A stretch of DNA of 64,000 nt from Desulfosporosinus orientis DSM 765 (GCF_000235605.1 NC_016584.1:3150001-3214000); one strand, 5' to 3'; positions 9,114-17,353 are shown, numbered from the stretch's first letter. Notes: a model not told the origin generated them from the sequence alone. Program-made: numbers and translations.

Positions 9114-10505
9114 ATGTTAGCAGTACTAGGAATTTTGCTTAGCTTGGGACTCCTGATGTTCATGGCTTATAAAGGATATTCCGTTATCTTCTTCGCCCCG
9201 GTGTTCGCCCTCCTCGCAGCAGTTCTGTCGGGAATGGCCATTATGCCAACTTACACGGAAGTGTTTCTCCCCAACATGGCCAGTTATTTAAAAGTCTATT
9301 TCCCCTTCTTCCTTCTTGGAGCAGTGTTCGGCAAAGCGATGGAGGAATCCGGAGCAGCGAAAGCCATTGCTAAAGCCATAGTACAGAAGCTTGGCAAAAA
9401 ACAAGCTATGCTCTCAGTCGTTTTGGCATGCGCAATTCTTACCTACGGCGGGGTTAGTCTTTTTGTTGTTGCCTTTGCTGTTTATCCATTTGCTGCTTCA
9501 ATTTTTAAAGAAGCGGATATTCCCAAACGTCTAATCCCGGCAACGATTGCCTTAGGAGCCTTTACGTTTACTATGGATGCTCTGCCAGGAACTCCGCAGA
9601 TCCAAAATACAATCCCAATGAAATTTTTTAATACGGATTTATATGCTGCCCCTGTGTTTGGAACTACAGGTGCGATTATCATCTTTGTGGTTGGCATCCT
9701 TTATCTGGAATGGCGTAAACGGAAAGCCCAGGCGGCCGGTGAAGGATATGGCCATAATCATTCAAATGAGCCTGAACTGGTTGAAGACAAAAACCTGCCA
9801 AACGCTTGGTTGGCTACAGTACCTCTAATTGCCGTACTTGTTGTTACATTACTACTACAAAAACTTGTTTTTCCTCAATGGAATATTGCTTCATGGGTCA
9901 CACAAGCTCCCTATAATATTTCTAAAGCAGGCATAGTCGGAACTATGAACAACTGGGCTTTAATTATTGGTTTAGCTGCGGGCACATTCATTGCTATGGT
10001 GCTTAATCCTAAGAGGATTAATGGGAATGTTGCCAAGGCAATTAATGCCGGTGCTATTGGCTCTTTGCTCGCAGTCATGAATACTGCGTCCGAAGTCGGA
10101 TATGGCAACGTCATTAAATCCTTACCTGGTTTCCAATCCATTGCCCATGCCCTCACCAACATCAATAGTGGTGGCAGCCCGTTGTTGTCCGAAGCGGTAA
10201 CGGTCAATACTTTGGCCGGGGTAACCGGTTCTGCTTCAGGCGGAATGAGCATAGCGCTTGATACTTTTGGCAAAAACTATCTGGCCTGGGCCCAAAAAAC
10301 CAACGTGAGTCCGGAACTCCTGCACCGGGTTGCCTCCATGGCTTCCGGTGGGATGGATACCTTGCCGCATAATGGTGCGGTAATTACCCTCTTAGCGATT
10401 AGCGGCTTGACCCATAAGCAATCCTATAAAGACATCTTTGCCATTACCTTAATTAAGGCAAGTACAGTGTTTGTTTTAATTGGATTTACCACAATATTCC
10501 ATTAA
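9114..10505 (+). CDS. GntP family permease, probable hydroxybutyrate/short-chain acid transporter
   Basis: A 463-residue integral membrane protein with roughly 12-14 hydrophobic segments and GntP family features (the GGVSLFVVAFAVYPFA region and the MDTLPHNGAVITLL segment near the C-terminus). The family imports gluconate and related acids, and members beside beta-hydroxybutyrate or acetoacetate genes are annotated as carriers for those acids. Its place between thiolase and hydratase genes suggests it brings in the operon's substrate. A GGGGG ribosome site precedes the ATG by six bases. Confidence 0.85.
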   Translation: MLAVLGILLSLGLLMFMAYKGYSVIFFAPVFALLAAVLSGMAIMPTYTEVFLPNMASYLKVYFPFFLLGAVFGKAMEESGAAKAIAKAIVQKLGKKQAMLSVVLACAILTYGGVSLFVVAFAVYPFAASIFKEADIPKRLIPATIALGAFTFTMDALPGTPQIQNTIPMKFFNTDLYAAPVFGTTGAIIIFVVGILYLEWRKRKAQAAGEGYGHNHSNEPELVEDKNLPNAWLATVPLIAVLVVTLLLQKLVFPQWNIASWVTQAPYNISKAGIVGTMNNWALIIGLAAGTFIAMVLNPKRINGNVAKAINAGAIGSLLAVMNTASEVGYGNVIKSLPGFQSIAHALTNINSGGSPLLSEAVTVNTLAGVTGSASGGMSIALDTFGKNYLAWAQKTNVSPELLHRVASMASGGMDTLPHNGAVITLLAISGLTHKQSYKDIFAITLIKASTVFVLIGFTTIFH

Positions 10506-10525
10506 TTTACAGGAAGTGCAGCAAA

Positions 10526-10942
10526 ATGAATGAACTAGCATTTGCAGATATTAAAGTCGGTGACAGCGCAAGCCTTTCGAAAACAGTGACAGAGGCAGAT
10601 GTTGTGACATTTGCCGGATTAACTATGGATTATAACCCGGTTCATATTGATACTGAATTTGCCAAAAAAACGATATTTAAAGAAAGAATTGTCCACGGTA
10701 TCCTTTCGGCGGGTTTTATATCCGCTGTATTAGGAACGCAGCTTCCCGGACCGAATTCAATTTATCTCAGCCAAGACCTTAAATTCACCGCACCCGTAAG
10801 AATTGGGGATACGGTTACGGCTAGGGTTACGATTATTGAGAAACGTGAAGTAAAGCAGATTTTGATACTTCAAACTACAGTAACTAACCAACACGGAGAA
10901 GTTGTTGTGAACGGTACGGCAGTTATTAAGAAATGCTCTTGA
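10526..10942 (+). CDS. MaoC-like (R)-specific enoyl-CoA hydratase (PhaJ-like)
   Basis: A 138-residue single hot-dog protein with the hydratase-2 motif: Asp in DYNPVHID, His two residues after the Pro, then VHG in ERIVHGILSAG. PhaJ-type enzymes hydrate crotonyl-CoA to (R)-3-hydroxybutyryl-CoA. It is the last gene of the operon, 20 bases after the permease, and is followed by a terminator. It would link crotonyl-CoA from the divergently encoded acyl-CoA dehydrogenase to the SDR reductase, giving an (R)-route instead of the usual Crt/Hbd (S)-route. Confidence 0.9.
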   Translation: MNELAFADIKVGDSASLSKTVTEADVVTFAGLTMDYNPVHIDTEFAKKTIFKERIVHGILSAGFISAVLGTQLPGPNSIYLSQDLKFTAPVRIGDTVTARVTIIEKREVKQILILQTTVTNQHGEVVVNGTAVIKKCS

Positions 10943-10974
10943 GAGACAATTGAACTTCAATAGAGAGGTATCAC

Positions 10975-11008
10975 GGGGAAGGTAGACTTTAACTGCCTTC
11001 CCCATTTT
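10975..11008 (+). terminator. Terminator of the CoA-transferase operon
   Basis: GGGGAAGGTAG at 10975-10985 pairs with CTGCCTTCCCC at 10993-11003 (one G-T pair), then ATTTT. It is GC-rich but has a short T run. Confidence 0.65.
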
Positions 11009-11136
11009 GGTTGTGTTTTATATTCAGAAATATTTTGTTCTATAAAAAAGGAAATGTATGTAAATTGTAGAACATTTGTTATGTAGCCTCCGTTAGCTAT
11101 GCGGAAGAACGAAGTTTAGTAAAGGAGAAAAAGTAT

Positions 11137-11979
11137 ATGAAAGTGAGAGAAGGGGTATCAGAAACAGCAATGATAATGGCATCCTTGCGAGCCTTATCAA
11201 ATTATGAGGAAGAAGAACGAATTAGGAGTAATGATAATATTGCAGAATATTTTTTACCAGAAGATAGACGATCAGTTTTAATAGCAAAAAGCGAACGAGA
11301 AAAAATAAAAGCACTAATTCCAAAAGGCCTTTATGAATATGTGATCTCAAGAACTAAATATATAGATAGAGTTCTTCTTGAAGCTGTAAAAAATAATACT
11401 GTTCAAATAGTATTTCTAGGTGCAGGATATGATAGTAGACCATATAGATTAAAGGCTTTGCTCGGAAATACAAAGATATTTGAAGTTGACGCTAAACCAA
11501 CACAAGATCATAAGATTTCGTTGCTCCATAAGTGCGGAATTGAGATAAGCAAGAATATAACCTATGTGCCAGTAGATTTTGAAAAAGAAGAATTATTTAA
11601 GAAGATTTATGAAAGCGGATACGATGCTCAAGAAAAGACATTAATCATTTGGGAAGGCGTTACCTTCTATTTGCCCGAAACGACAGTGATAGAAATGCTG
11701 AAAACTATCAAAGAAAACACCCTTGCGGGGAGCAAAGTCTGCTTTGACTTTCAAACAATAGCCAACAAAAGTGACTTAATAAAAACTGGAATCAAGGAAG
11801 AGGAAATAAAATTCGGGATAGAGACTGGAAAAATCGAATCTTTTGTTTCTGAAAATGGGTACGCCATTGTTGAACACATTAATTCAACTGATATGGAGAT
11901 AGAGTTTTTAACTTTGGAGAATGGCAATGTGTTTGGAAAGATTATACCGATAATGAATTTCCTGTTGATTGAGTCTTAG
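11137..11979 (+). CDS. Class I SAM-dependent methyltransferase, LCMT/PPM-like family
   Basis: A 280-residue protein with the SAM-binding signature FLGAGYDSRPYRL and the downstream acidic FEVDAK, typical of the leucine carboxyl methyltransferase-like family that in bacteria includes polyketide-associated enzymes. The substrate is unknown. It stands alone, with GGAG seven bases before the ATG, and its codon use is clearly more AT-rich than the flanking catabolic genes, so it may have been acquired. A distant relative of the same family is encoded at 61064. Confidence 0.8.
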   Translation: MKVREGVSETAMIMASLRALSNYEEEERIRSNDNIAEYFLPEDRRSVLIAKSEREKIKALIPKGLYEYVISRTKYIDRVLLEAVKNNTVQIVFLGAGYDSRPYRLKALLGNTKIFEVDAKPTQDHKISLLHKCGIEISKNITYVPVDFEKEELFKKIYESGYDAQEKTLIIWEGVTFYLPETTVIEMLKTIKENTLAGSKVCFDFQTIANKSDLIKTGIKEEEIKFGIETGKIESFVSENGYAIVEHINSTDMEIEFLTLENGNVFGKIIPIMNFLLIES

Positions 11980-12004
11980 AATGCCATACATAATGAAGCT
12001 TCCT

Positions 12005-12048
12005 TGCCAGTCCCATTTTGCAATGCACATTTCAAAATGGGACTGGCA
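12005..12048. repeat. Family A palindrome, copy 1
   Basis: Two 21-base arms beginning TGCCAGTCCCATTTTG, with one mismatch and a two-base centre. It follows the methyltransferase stop by about 25 bases. It is the most diverged member of the palindrome family seen at 22127, 36362, 40273, 56798 and 58236. It has no T run of its own. Confidence 0.85.
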
Positions 12049-12236
12049 GCTAAACCAATGAAGGAAGTAGGTCTTAATGATGCATTAAAAGAAAAACAGC
12101 TAGGGAGTGTAATGATTCCATTACATTTTTCACTGAATTTTATTTATTATGTAAAAATATTGTTACAGTTTTGACAAAATACGAAAACTTAGTGTAGCAA
12201 ATTCTGACATGGATAGCCTCTTATCATGATCTTTAA

Positions 12237-12280
12237 CACCAAAATGCCACTGAACAGGCATTTTGGTGATGTTTTTGTTT
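12237..12280 (+). terminator. Hairpin terminator upstream of the pylD remnant
   Basis: CACCAAAATGCC at 12237-12248 pairs perfectly with GGCATTTTGGTG at 12257-12268, followed by ATGTTTTTGTTTT. It directly precedes a sigma-54 promoter, as at 5304, so it probably insulates that promoter. No intact gene feeds it. The 190 bases between copy 1 of the palindrome and this hairpin hold nothing recognisable. Confidence 0.7.
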
Positions 12281-12296
12281 TGGCATGCTTTTTGCT
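12280..12296 (+). promoter_or_regulatory. Sigma-54 promoter upstream of the pylD remnant
   Basis: TTGGCATGCTTTTTGCT has GG at 12282-12283 and GC at 12294-12295, an exact -24/-12 spacing nearly identical to the promoter at 5347. The start would be near 12306, about 120 bases before the pylD ATG. Confidence 0.8.
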
Positions 12297-12424
12297 ACTC
12301 ATAATGGTATCAACTCACGCCTAAGATCTGTTTCATTATAATAGGGGAACGATGCTCAATTGGGGCAGTTTATTAAATGGAAAGCTGCAAGGCAAACAAC
12401 ATCCAAAATGGGGGCTGATTGGCA

Positions 12425-12904
12425 ATGACTCGTCTCCAAGCAAACGATATATATCGTATCACAGAACAAATGAAAGAATATAACGAAGAGTTAGCAAATA
12501 AAACCGGTCATACTATTATAGATATTGCCGCCCATGCTGTTGGAATGAATCCAACAGACCTATTCGACGATCCAGGACTTATTGCCATATTACCCATGAC
12601 CTGCTGATCAGGAATAATCAAAGGATTTTCTGAAACTGTTGCAGGAATACTAAAATTTCTTGGTATGAGAACTTTTCTTCCTTCTTCTTCTGATGTGAAG
12701 GGGTTTGCTGAAGCATTAGAGAATGAGGCCGAAATCATTTTTATGGCCGACGATGATCGATTTATTGCAGCTCCAGGATTACCCTTAGGGATTCCTATTG
12801 AGGAGTTAGATCAAATCCAACCCCGGTTAATCCATGACCCGCTTCAATTGGGTGTAGCGACAATGATCTATGAAATCCTTAAAGGAATTACGGAAAAGGG
12901 TTAG
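12425..12904 (+). pseudogene. pylD: pylD remnant: nonsense codon plus large internal deletion
   Basis: One frame runs through an in-frame TGA at 12605-12607. The first part (MTRLQANDIYRI) and the part after the stop (SGIIKGFSET, then EIIFMADDDRFIA) match the N-terminal domain of PylD, which oxidises the lysine-methylornithine dipeptide to pyrrolysine. The frame then jumps to a piece matching the PylD C-terminus (APGLPLGIPIEEL, LGVATMIYEIL). About 100-110 residues in between, the NAD-binding Rossmann part, are absent. By recalled alignment to Methanosarcina PylD, the TGA replaces a glycine, one base from GGA. No selenocysteine hairpin is obvious after it. I read this as a dead gene; the identification is from remembered family sequence. 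Confidence 0.8.
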
Positions 12905-12939
12905 ATGGAGTTGAAAGAAGTTTCTTTGGAGGTAAGAAG

Positions 12940-13947
12940 GTGATTCAAACAAATATTACTTTTGAAAATGAATTACAAGGGATTGAGAACCTAGCGGAGT
13001 GGAATCTATTGAAAAAAATGCTCTGTTCGTTTTCGAAATCTACCGGGTTAAAAACCATAATCGTTGACACTCAAGGGAATACACTTTTTAATTCTACGGA
13101 TCATGAGATAAAAGATTGTAGCTTTCGTCGAACGATTAGGGAGGAAAGTATAGGAATAAAAAAGTGTAATGGTATAAAGGTCTGCACCCAAATTAAGGAC
13201 TGCACAGATCGGCAGGCGAGACTGGCTGAAGAACTACAGGCTCGCGAACGTTCCAAAGTTGCCATGCGTATCGTTGAGTCGAGAACAATGAGTATTAACT
13301 CTTTGGATAAAGAATATGAGCTTAAAATGATGGTACGAAATGGTGAAAAGCGAGCAGCTCAGCAGCTGCTGAACCAATTATTAGTTGATATTACCGAAGT
13401 CAAGTATGAACACTTCGATACTTTTAAAACCAGAGTTATTGAACTGGTCGTTATGATCTCCAGAGCTGCTGTAAACAGAGGAGCCGATTTAAATGTGATC
13501 TTACAGCAAAATTCCTCATTTTATAAGGAGTTGCTTGAAATAACTACAACTAAAGAAATTTGCGCCCGGACTAAAGAGATGTTGGAAACCTATATGAATC
13601 TGCCTGATTTTAATAAATATCAAAAGAATTTCAAGGAAATTCAGAAAGCCGCAGAGTTTATAAAAATTAATTTCCGCAAAAAGATAACCATTGAAAATAT
13701 AGCCCAGGCAGTTTATCTAAGTCCCTGTTATATCAGTCGGCTTTTTAAACAGAATCTTGGCTGTACAATATCGGAATACATTACTCAGGTACGAATAGAA
13801 AACGCTAAAATGATGTTAAAAAGCTCTCAATATAATGTTACACAGGTAGCTAAAGAGAGTGGTTTTGAAGATCCTACCTATTTCGCAAGAGTTTTCAAAA
13901 AAATTGAGGGAATTACTCCAAGTAGATACAGACAATATGCTTTTTAA
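12940..13947 (+). CDS. AraC-type regulator with degenerate PocR-like sensor domain
   Basis: A 335-residue protein. The last 100 residues are a clear AraC double helix-turn-helix (ISRLFKQNLGCTISEYI, then SGFEDPTYFARVFKKI). Residues 15-110 resemble the start of a PocR ligand domain (LKTIIVDTQGN, DCSFRRTIR, KKCNG), but the usual middle of that domain seems missing and replaced by a short cysteine-bearing KVCTQIKDC segment. The GTG at 12940 has GGAGG eight bases upstream. Lying between pylD and pylC, it may control methylamine or pyrrolysine genes; that link is positional only. Confidence 0.82.
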   Translation: MIQTNITFENELQGIENLAEWNLLKKMLCSFSKSTGLKTIIVDTQGNTLFNSTDHEIKDCSFRRTIREESIGIKKCNGIKVCTQIKDCTDRQARLAEELQARERSKVAMRIVESRTMSINSLDKEYELKMMVRNGEKRAAQQLLNQLLVDITEVKYEHFDTFKTRVIELVVMISRAAVNRGADLNVILQQNSSFYKELLEITTTKEICARTKEMLETYMNLPDFNKYQKNFKEIQKAAEFIKINFRKKITIENIAQAVYLSPCYISRLFKQNLGCTISEYITQVRIENAKMMLKSSQYNVTQVAKESGFEDPTYFARVFKKIEGITPSRYRQYAF

Positions 13948-14001
13948 CCAAATGTAATTACAGCCACTGGAAAGTGCTGGAGAGACGAAGGGTGTGTTGA
14001 T

Positions 14002-15210
14002 ATGCGGGTTGCAATAGTAGGCGGAAAACTGCAGGGAGTTGAAGCAACTTATCTGGCCAAGAAAGCCGGATGGGAAGTTCTTCTCATTGATAAAACATCG
14101 GAAGTTCCTGCAGCGGTGCTTTGTGATGAATTTTATTTGCTCGACGTTACAAAAATTTTGGAGTGGCTGCCAATCCTTAAAGGTGTTGATCTGATTATTC
14201 CTGCTCTTGAGAATCAAGAAGCATTAGCTAGTCTGGTACGAAGTGCACGATTTACCAGGACTCCTTTATTATTTGATAAGGATGCTTATGCTATCTCTTC
14301 TTCAAAAATCGACTCTAACCGAATGTTTGCTAAAATAGGAATTCCCGCTCCTGTACCGTGGCCGGAATGTGGTTTTCCAATCATTGTGAAACCTTCAGGT
14401 GCCAGTGGAAGCGAAGGGGTTTACAAAATTAATAATCCTCAAGAGTTCGAGGAATTATTTGCAAATGGTTTGAAGGATTGGGTATTAGAGGAGTACTTAG
14501 AAGGGCCGTCTTATTCGTTGGAAGTTATAGGATTTTCAGGTATTTATAAAGTTCTTCAAGTCACGGAACTGTACATGGACGAAAGCTATGATTGTAAACG
14601 GGTGGTGGGTTCAGCTGTTTTGCCGGAAGAGCTTAGGGCAGAATTTGAATCCGTCGCACTAAAGTTAGCCCGAAATCTGAATCTTGAAGGAATCATGGAT
14701 GTTGAAACTATTCTTCATCAAGGAAAGTTAAAGGTTCTTGAAATTGACGCTCGCCTGCCCAGCCAAACTCCAATCTCAGTGTATCATACCACCGGGATCA
14801 ATATGCTGGAGATAATCGGTCAGGCATTTATACTAGGTGAGCCCTGGCAAGAGTTTGATGTATCCGTGAAAAAAAGCGTGATTCTCGAACACATCCATAT
14901 AATAAATGATAAACTTGAGATCTGTGGCGAACACATTATGGCTGAAGCCGGTCCCCTTTATTTATATCCGGATTTTTATGGAGCAGATGAAGCAATCTCG
15001 AACTATATTCCAGGTAAAACGGATTGGGTGGCTGCACTGATTATCACCGGGGTGAACATCGAAGAAGCTTGGTTAAAAAGGCAAATTGTCATCCAGGCGA
15101 TCAAAGACGCGTGGGGGATAGAGAAATTCTTTGATCGGTCTGTCTATGCTTGCAGCAGGGATGATAAGCTCCCCCGCCCTTCCCGCATATTGCGGTTAAA
15201 AGGTATTTAG
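14002..15210 (+). CDS. pylC: 3-methylornithine-L-lysine ligase (ATP-grasp)
   Basis: A 402-residue ATP-grasp ligase. It has an N-terminal dinucleotide-like fold starting RVAIVGGKLQGVEATYLAKK, the ATP-grasp region FPIIVKPSGASGSEGVYKI, and metal/ATP residues in GIMDVETI and LKVLEIDARLPSQTP. This pattern, with the GGKLQGVEA start, is that of PylC, which joins 3-methylornithine to lysine in pyrrolysine synthesis. It appears full length and uninterrupted. It follows the AraC-type regulator by 54 bases and precedes tRNA-Pyl. The ribosome site (GAAGGGTG) is modest. Confidence 0.88.
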   Translation: MRVAIVGGKLQGVEATYLAKKAGWEVLLIDKTSEVPAAVLCDEFYLLDVTKILEWLPILKGVDLIIPALENQEALASLVRSARFTRTPLLFDKDAYAISSSKIDSNRMFAKIGIPAPVPWPECGFPIIVKPSGASGSEGVYKINNPQEFEELFANGLKDWVLEEYLEGPSYSLEVIGFSGIYKVLQVTELYMDESYDCKRVVGSAVLPEELRAEFESVALKLARNLNLEGIMDVETILHQGKLKVLEIDARLPSQTPISVYHTTGINMLEIIGQAFILGEPWQEFDVSVKKSVILEHIHIINDKLEICGEHIMAEAGPLYLYPDFYGADEAISNYIPGKTDWVAALIITGVNIEEAWLKRQIVIQAIKDAWGIEKFFDRSVYACSRDDKLPRPSRILRLKGI

Positions 15211-15251
15211 CTTGCACGAGATTGGAATTAATGGTAATCTAAAAACAACAT

Positions 15252-15323
15252 GGGGGGTAGATCGAATTGATCACACGGACTCTAAATTCGTGCAGGCGGG
15301 TGAAACTCCCGTACTCCTCGCCA
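15252..15323 (+). tRNA. pylT: tRNA-Pyl, anticodon CUA
   Basis: A 72-base gene with encoded CCA at 15321-15323. The acceptor GGGGGGT pairs with ACTCCTC (two G-U). It shows the tRNA-Pyl hallmarks: one base between acceptor and D stem, D stem GATC/GATC with a five-base loop, a six-pair anticodon stem (CACGGA with TTCGTG) around CTCTAAA, a three-base variable loop, and a T loop TGAAACT lacking TTC. It matches the remembered Desulfitobacterium pylT almost base for base. It reads UAG codons. TTTTT follows the CCA. All helices are intact, unlike pylD. Confidence 0.96.
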
Positions 15324-15393
15324 TTTTTATGTCTGAGGGCCCAGAAGCTTAACCTATCTGGATGGAGTAGTGAATTAAATGTGTAACTGTTTT

Positions 15394-15453
15394 TTAAGAG
15401 GACATCATCCGAACTGTAAATTCATGATTACAGTTCGGATGATGTCCTCTTAA
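15394..15453. terminator. 26-bp perfect inverted repeat between pylT and the convergent activator gene
   Basis: The arm beginning TTAAGAGGACATCATCC at 15394-15419 is perfectly repeated in inverse at 15428-15453 around eight bases. It is flanked by TTTTT on the left and ATTTTAAT on the right, so it could stop transcription from either side. It is unlike the other palindrome families here. Confidence 0.7.
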
Positions 15454-15550
15454 TTTTAATACCGGCTAAACAGAGAAGTCACTTTAAATTTTTATAGCTG
15501 ATAAGCTATCAGTTCCCCAAGCCATCAAAATTGCCGAAGAACATGAAGGA

Positions 15551-17041
15551 CTATAATTCTTTATTCGTAATTCCCAAGGCTTTAAGTTTATAATGTAAAT
15601 TCTGCCGGGATATCCCCAGTACTTTGGCGGATCGGCTAATATTCCCTTTATTGCGCATTAGGGTGCTCTCGATGATAGTTTTTTCGGTTTCCAACAAAGC
15701 ATCCTGAAGCGTTCCATTATGAATTGCTTTTTTATGATATTGATAGTCTGTATTATTTTGAGGGTCTTTCTTAAGCTTAAGAAGAAAAAGTCTTTCTTCA
15801 AAGTATTCAGGTACATGATCCAGCTGCAGCATCTTTTCTTTGCTATGAATAAAATTCATTGCACCTTCAATAAAGTTTTCTAATTCCCGAACATTGCCCG
15901 GCCAGTCATATTGTTCGAAGAAACTAATCACTTCCTCCGAAATATCCTTAACGAACAGGCCAAATTGATGATTGTATTTTTTAATAAAATGCCTGGCCAA
16001 TACTTCAATATCTTCTTTTCTCTCCCTCAGGGGAGGAATATTCAGGGTAATGGTAGCCAAACGGAAGTATAAGTCGGAGCGCATGATTTGTTCTTTAACC
16101 GCCTCAATTGGATCCATATTTGCAGCACTTATAACTCTGCAATGAAGGGGTATCCGATCTTTGCTGCCAAGTCTGCGCACTGATTTTTCCTGGAGTACTC
16201 TGAGCAGTTTAGCCTGCAGGGACAAGGACATGGAATTAATTTCATCCAAGAAAATAGTTCCTTCTTCGGCTTGTTCAAATAGGCCGGGCATATCGGCTGC
16301 ACCAGTAAAAGCACCTTTAACCGTTCCGAAGAGCAGGCTTTCCAAAAGTGTATCTGGAATAGCGGCACAATTTATAGGGACAAAGGGACCTCTCGAATAC
16401 AGACTGGCATTATGAATCCCCTGAGCAAATAGTTCTTTGCCTGTACCGGTTTCCCCTACGATGATCACTGGAGAGTTACGACGAGCTATTTTTCGTGCTT
16501 CTGCTTTAATCTTTTTCATCTTGCTGTTGATGCTTATGATATCGTCGAGGAGATACACAGCTCCATCCTGACTAAGCTCCATTTTGAAAAATTTCTTCTG
16601 CATCTCTAAAGTAATTGCTATAAAATCACTGAGCTGATTCATATTGCGAAAAATAACGTAAACTGCTGTGATTTGACCCTTGTAATAAAAAGGATAGGCA
16701 CTAAAAATCATATTAGTTTTTCTGCCGTCATTTAAGTTATACCAATAGGGCTGGTTAATCAGGGACTTCCCCGTCTTGAGAATCTTTTTGGTTACTTCCT
16801 CCGAAAAGTAGTAAGGCTGGGCAAATACATCCTCTTCCTTTTTCCCTAAAAGATCTTTTCTATCGAGACCTTCCATTTTTTCTGATTCGGTATTATACAA
16901 AATGATTTCATCTTTTTGATCAACTATATATACAGCTTCATGAATCCTATCAATAACGGTTTTTAGCAACTCATTCTCTTTCTTTAATTCTTCGTTTTCC
17001 TTTTGAAGTTTTTCGATCATATCATCAACTGTCTTATTCAC
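15551..17041 (-). CDS. Sigma-54-dependent activator with PAS domain, pyl locus
   Basis: A 496-residue enhancer-binding protein. It has an N-terminal coiled-coil (about residues 1-35) and a PAS domain to about 150. The AAA+ module carries GETGTGKELFA, GAFTGA and GTIFLDEINSM, and a Fis-type helix-turn-helix ends the protein (NISRSAKVLGISRQNLHYKL). A TTG at 17062 is in frame, but GGAGG sits eight bases before the GTG at 17041, which is preferred. It diverges from pylB, whose upstream region carries a sigma-54 promoter, and so is the natural candidate to control pylB-pylSn. What it senses is not visible. Confidence 0.92.
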   Translation of the reverse strand: MNKTVDDMIEKLQKENEELKKENELLKTVIDRIHEAVYIVDQKDEIILYNTESEKMEGLDRKDLLGKKEEDVFAQPYYFSEEVTKKILKTGKSLINQPYWYNLNDGRKTNMIFSAYPFYYKGQITAVYVIFRNMNQLSDFIAITLEMQKKFFKMELSQDGAVYLLDDIISINSKMKKIKAEARKIARRNSPVIIVGETGTGKELFAQGIHNASLYSRGPFVPINCAAIPDTLLESLLFGTVKGAFTGAADMPGLFEQAEEGTIFLDEINSMSLSLQAKLLRVLQEKSVRRLGSKDRIPLHCRVISAANMDPIEAVKEQIMRSDLYFRLATITLNIPPLRERKEDIEVLARHFIKKYNHQFGLFVKDISEEVISFFEQYDWPGNVRELENFIEGAMNFIHSKEKMLQLDHVPEYFEERLFLLKLKKDPQNNTDYQYHKKAIHNGTLQDALLETEKTIIESTLMRNKGNISRSAKVLGISRQNLHYKLKALGITNKEL

Positions 17042-17086
17042 TGAAAAATCCTCCAAAACCAAGTTTTTTAGATTGTGGCTTTTTCA

Positions 17087-17103
17087 TTGGCATAAAACTT
17101 GCT
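17087..17103 (+). promoter_or_regulatory. Sigma-54 promoter upstream of pylB
   Basis: TTGGCATAAAACTTGCT has GG at 17089-17090 and GC at 17101-17102, the exact -24/-12 spacing. The start would be near 17113, leaving a leader of about 240 bases before pylB. Confidence 0.75.
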
Positions 17104-17248
17104 TGTTAAAAATTATATAGAGATTACCTTATTCCAACAAGCCTGAATATTGCGACATAATTTTATTTCCTTCGACTATTTTGCCAAATGTTTCAATTAA
17201 TTACCTGTCAGCAGAATTAATATTAGACGGAAAGGAGAAAGTGTTCAA

Positions 17249-17293
17249 TGTTTATGTCGAAATTTGACAAATGAATGATGTCATGAGTTGACA
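17249..17293. promoter_or_regulatory. Paired TGTC-N7-GACA dyads and mini-ORF before pylB
   Basis: TGTCGAAATTTGACA (17255-17269) and TGTCATGAGTTGACA (17279-17293) share TGTC-N7-GACA, with centres 24 bp apart. They overlap an eight-codon frame starting ATG at 17249 behind AAAGGAG and ending TGA at 17273-17275. The dyads may bind a regulator. The mini-ORF may be a leader peptide or the stub of a lost gene. Confidence 0.45.
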
Positions 17294-17353
17294 AGTAAAT
17301 GAGACAAAACATAATGAGCATAAACCATCAGACGAAGCAAGGGGGCAGCTATA

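Noticed and set aside
12352-12483. A 43-codon ATG frame behind AGGGGAAC, overlapping the pylD start
   Set aside because: It has a fair ribosome site, but its second half runs through pylD in another frame and its composition is poor. It may be a stub of a lost gene, but there is no positive evidence.
12605-12607. Reading the TGA in pylD as selenocysteine
   Set aside because: The aligned PylD residue is a glycine, no clear hairpin follows, and the gene also lacks its cofactor domain, so decay explains it better.
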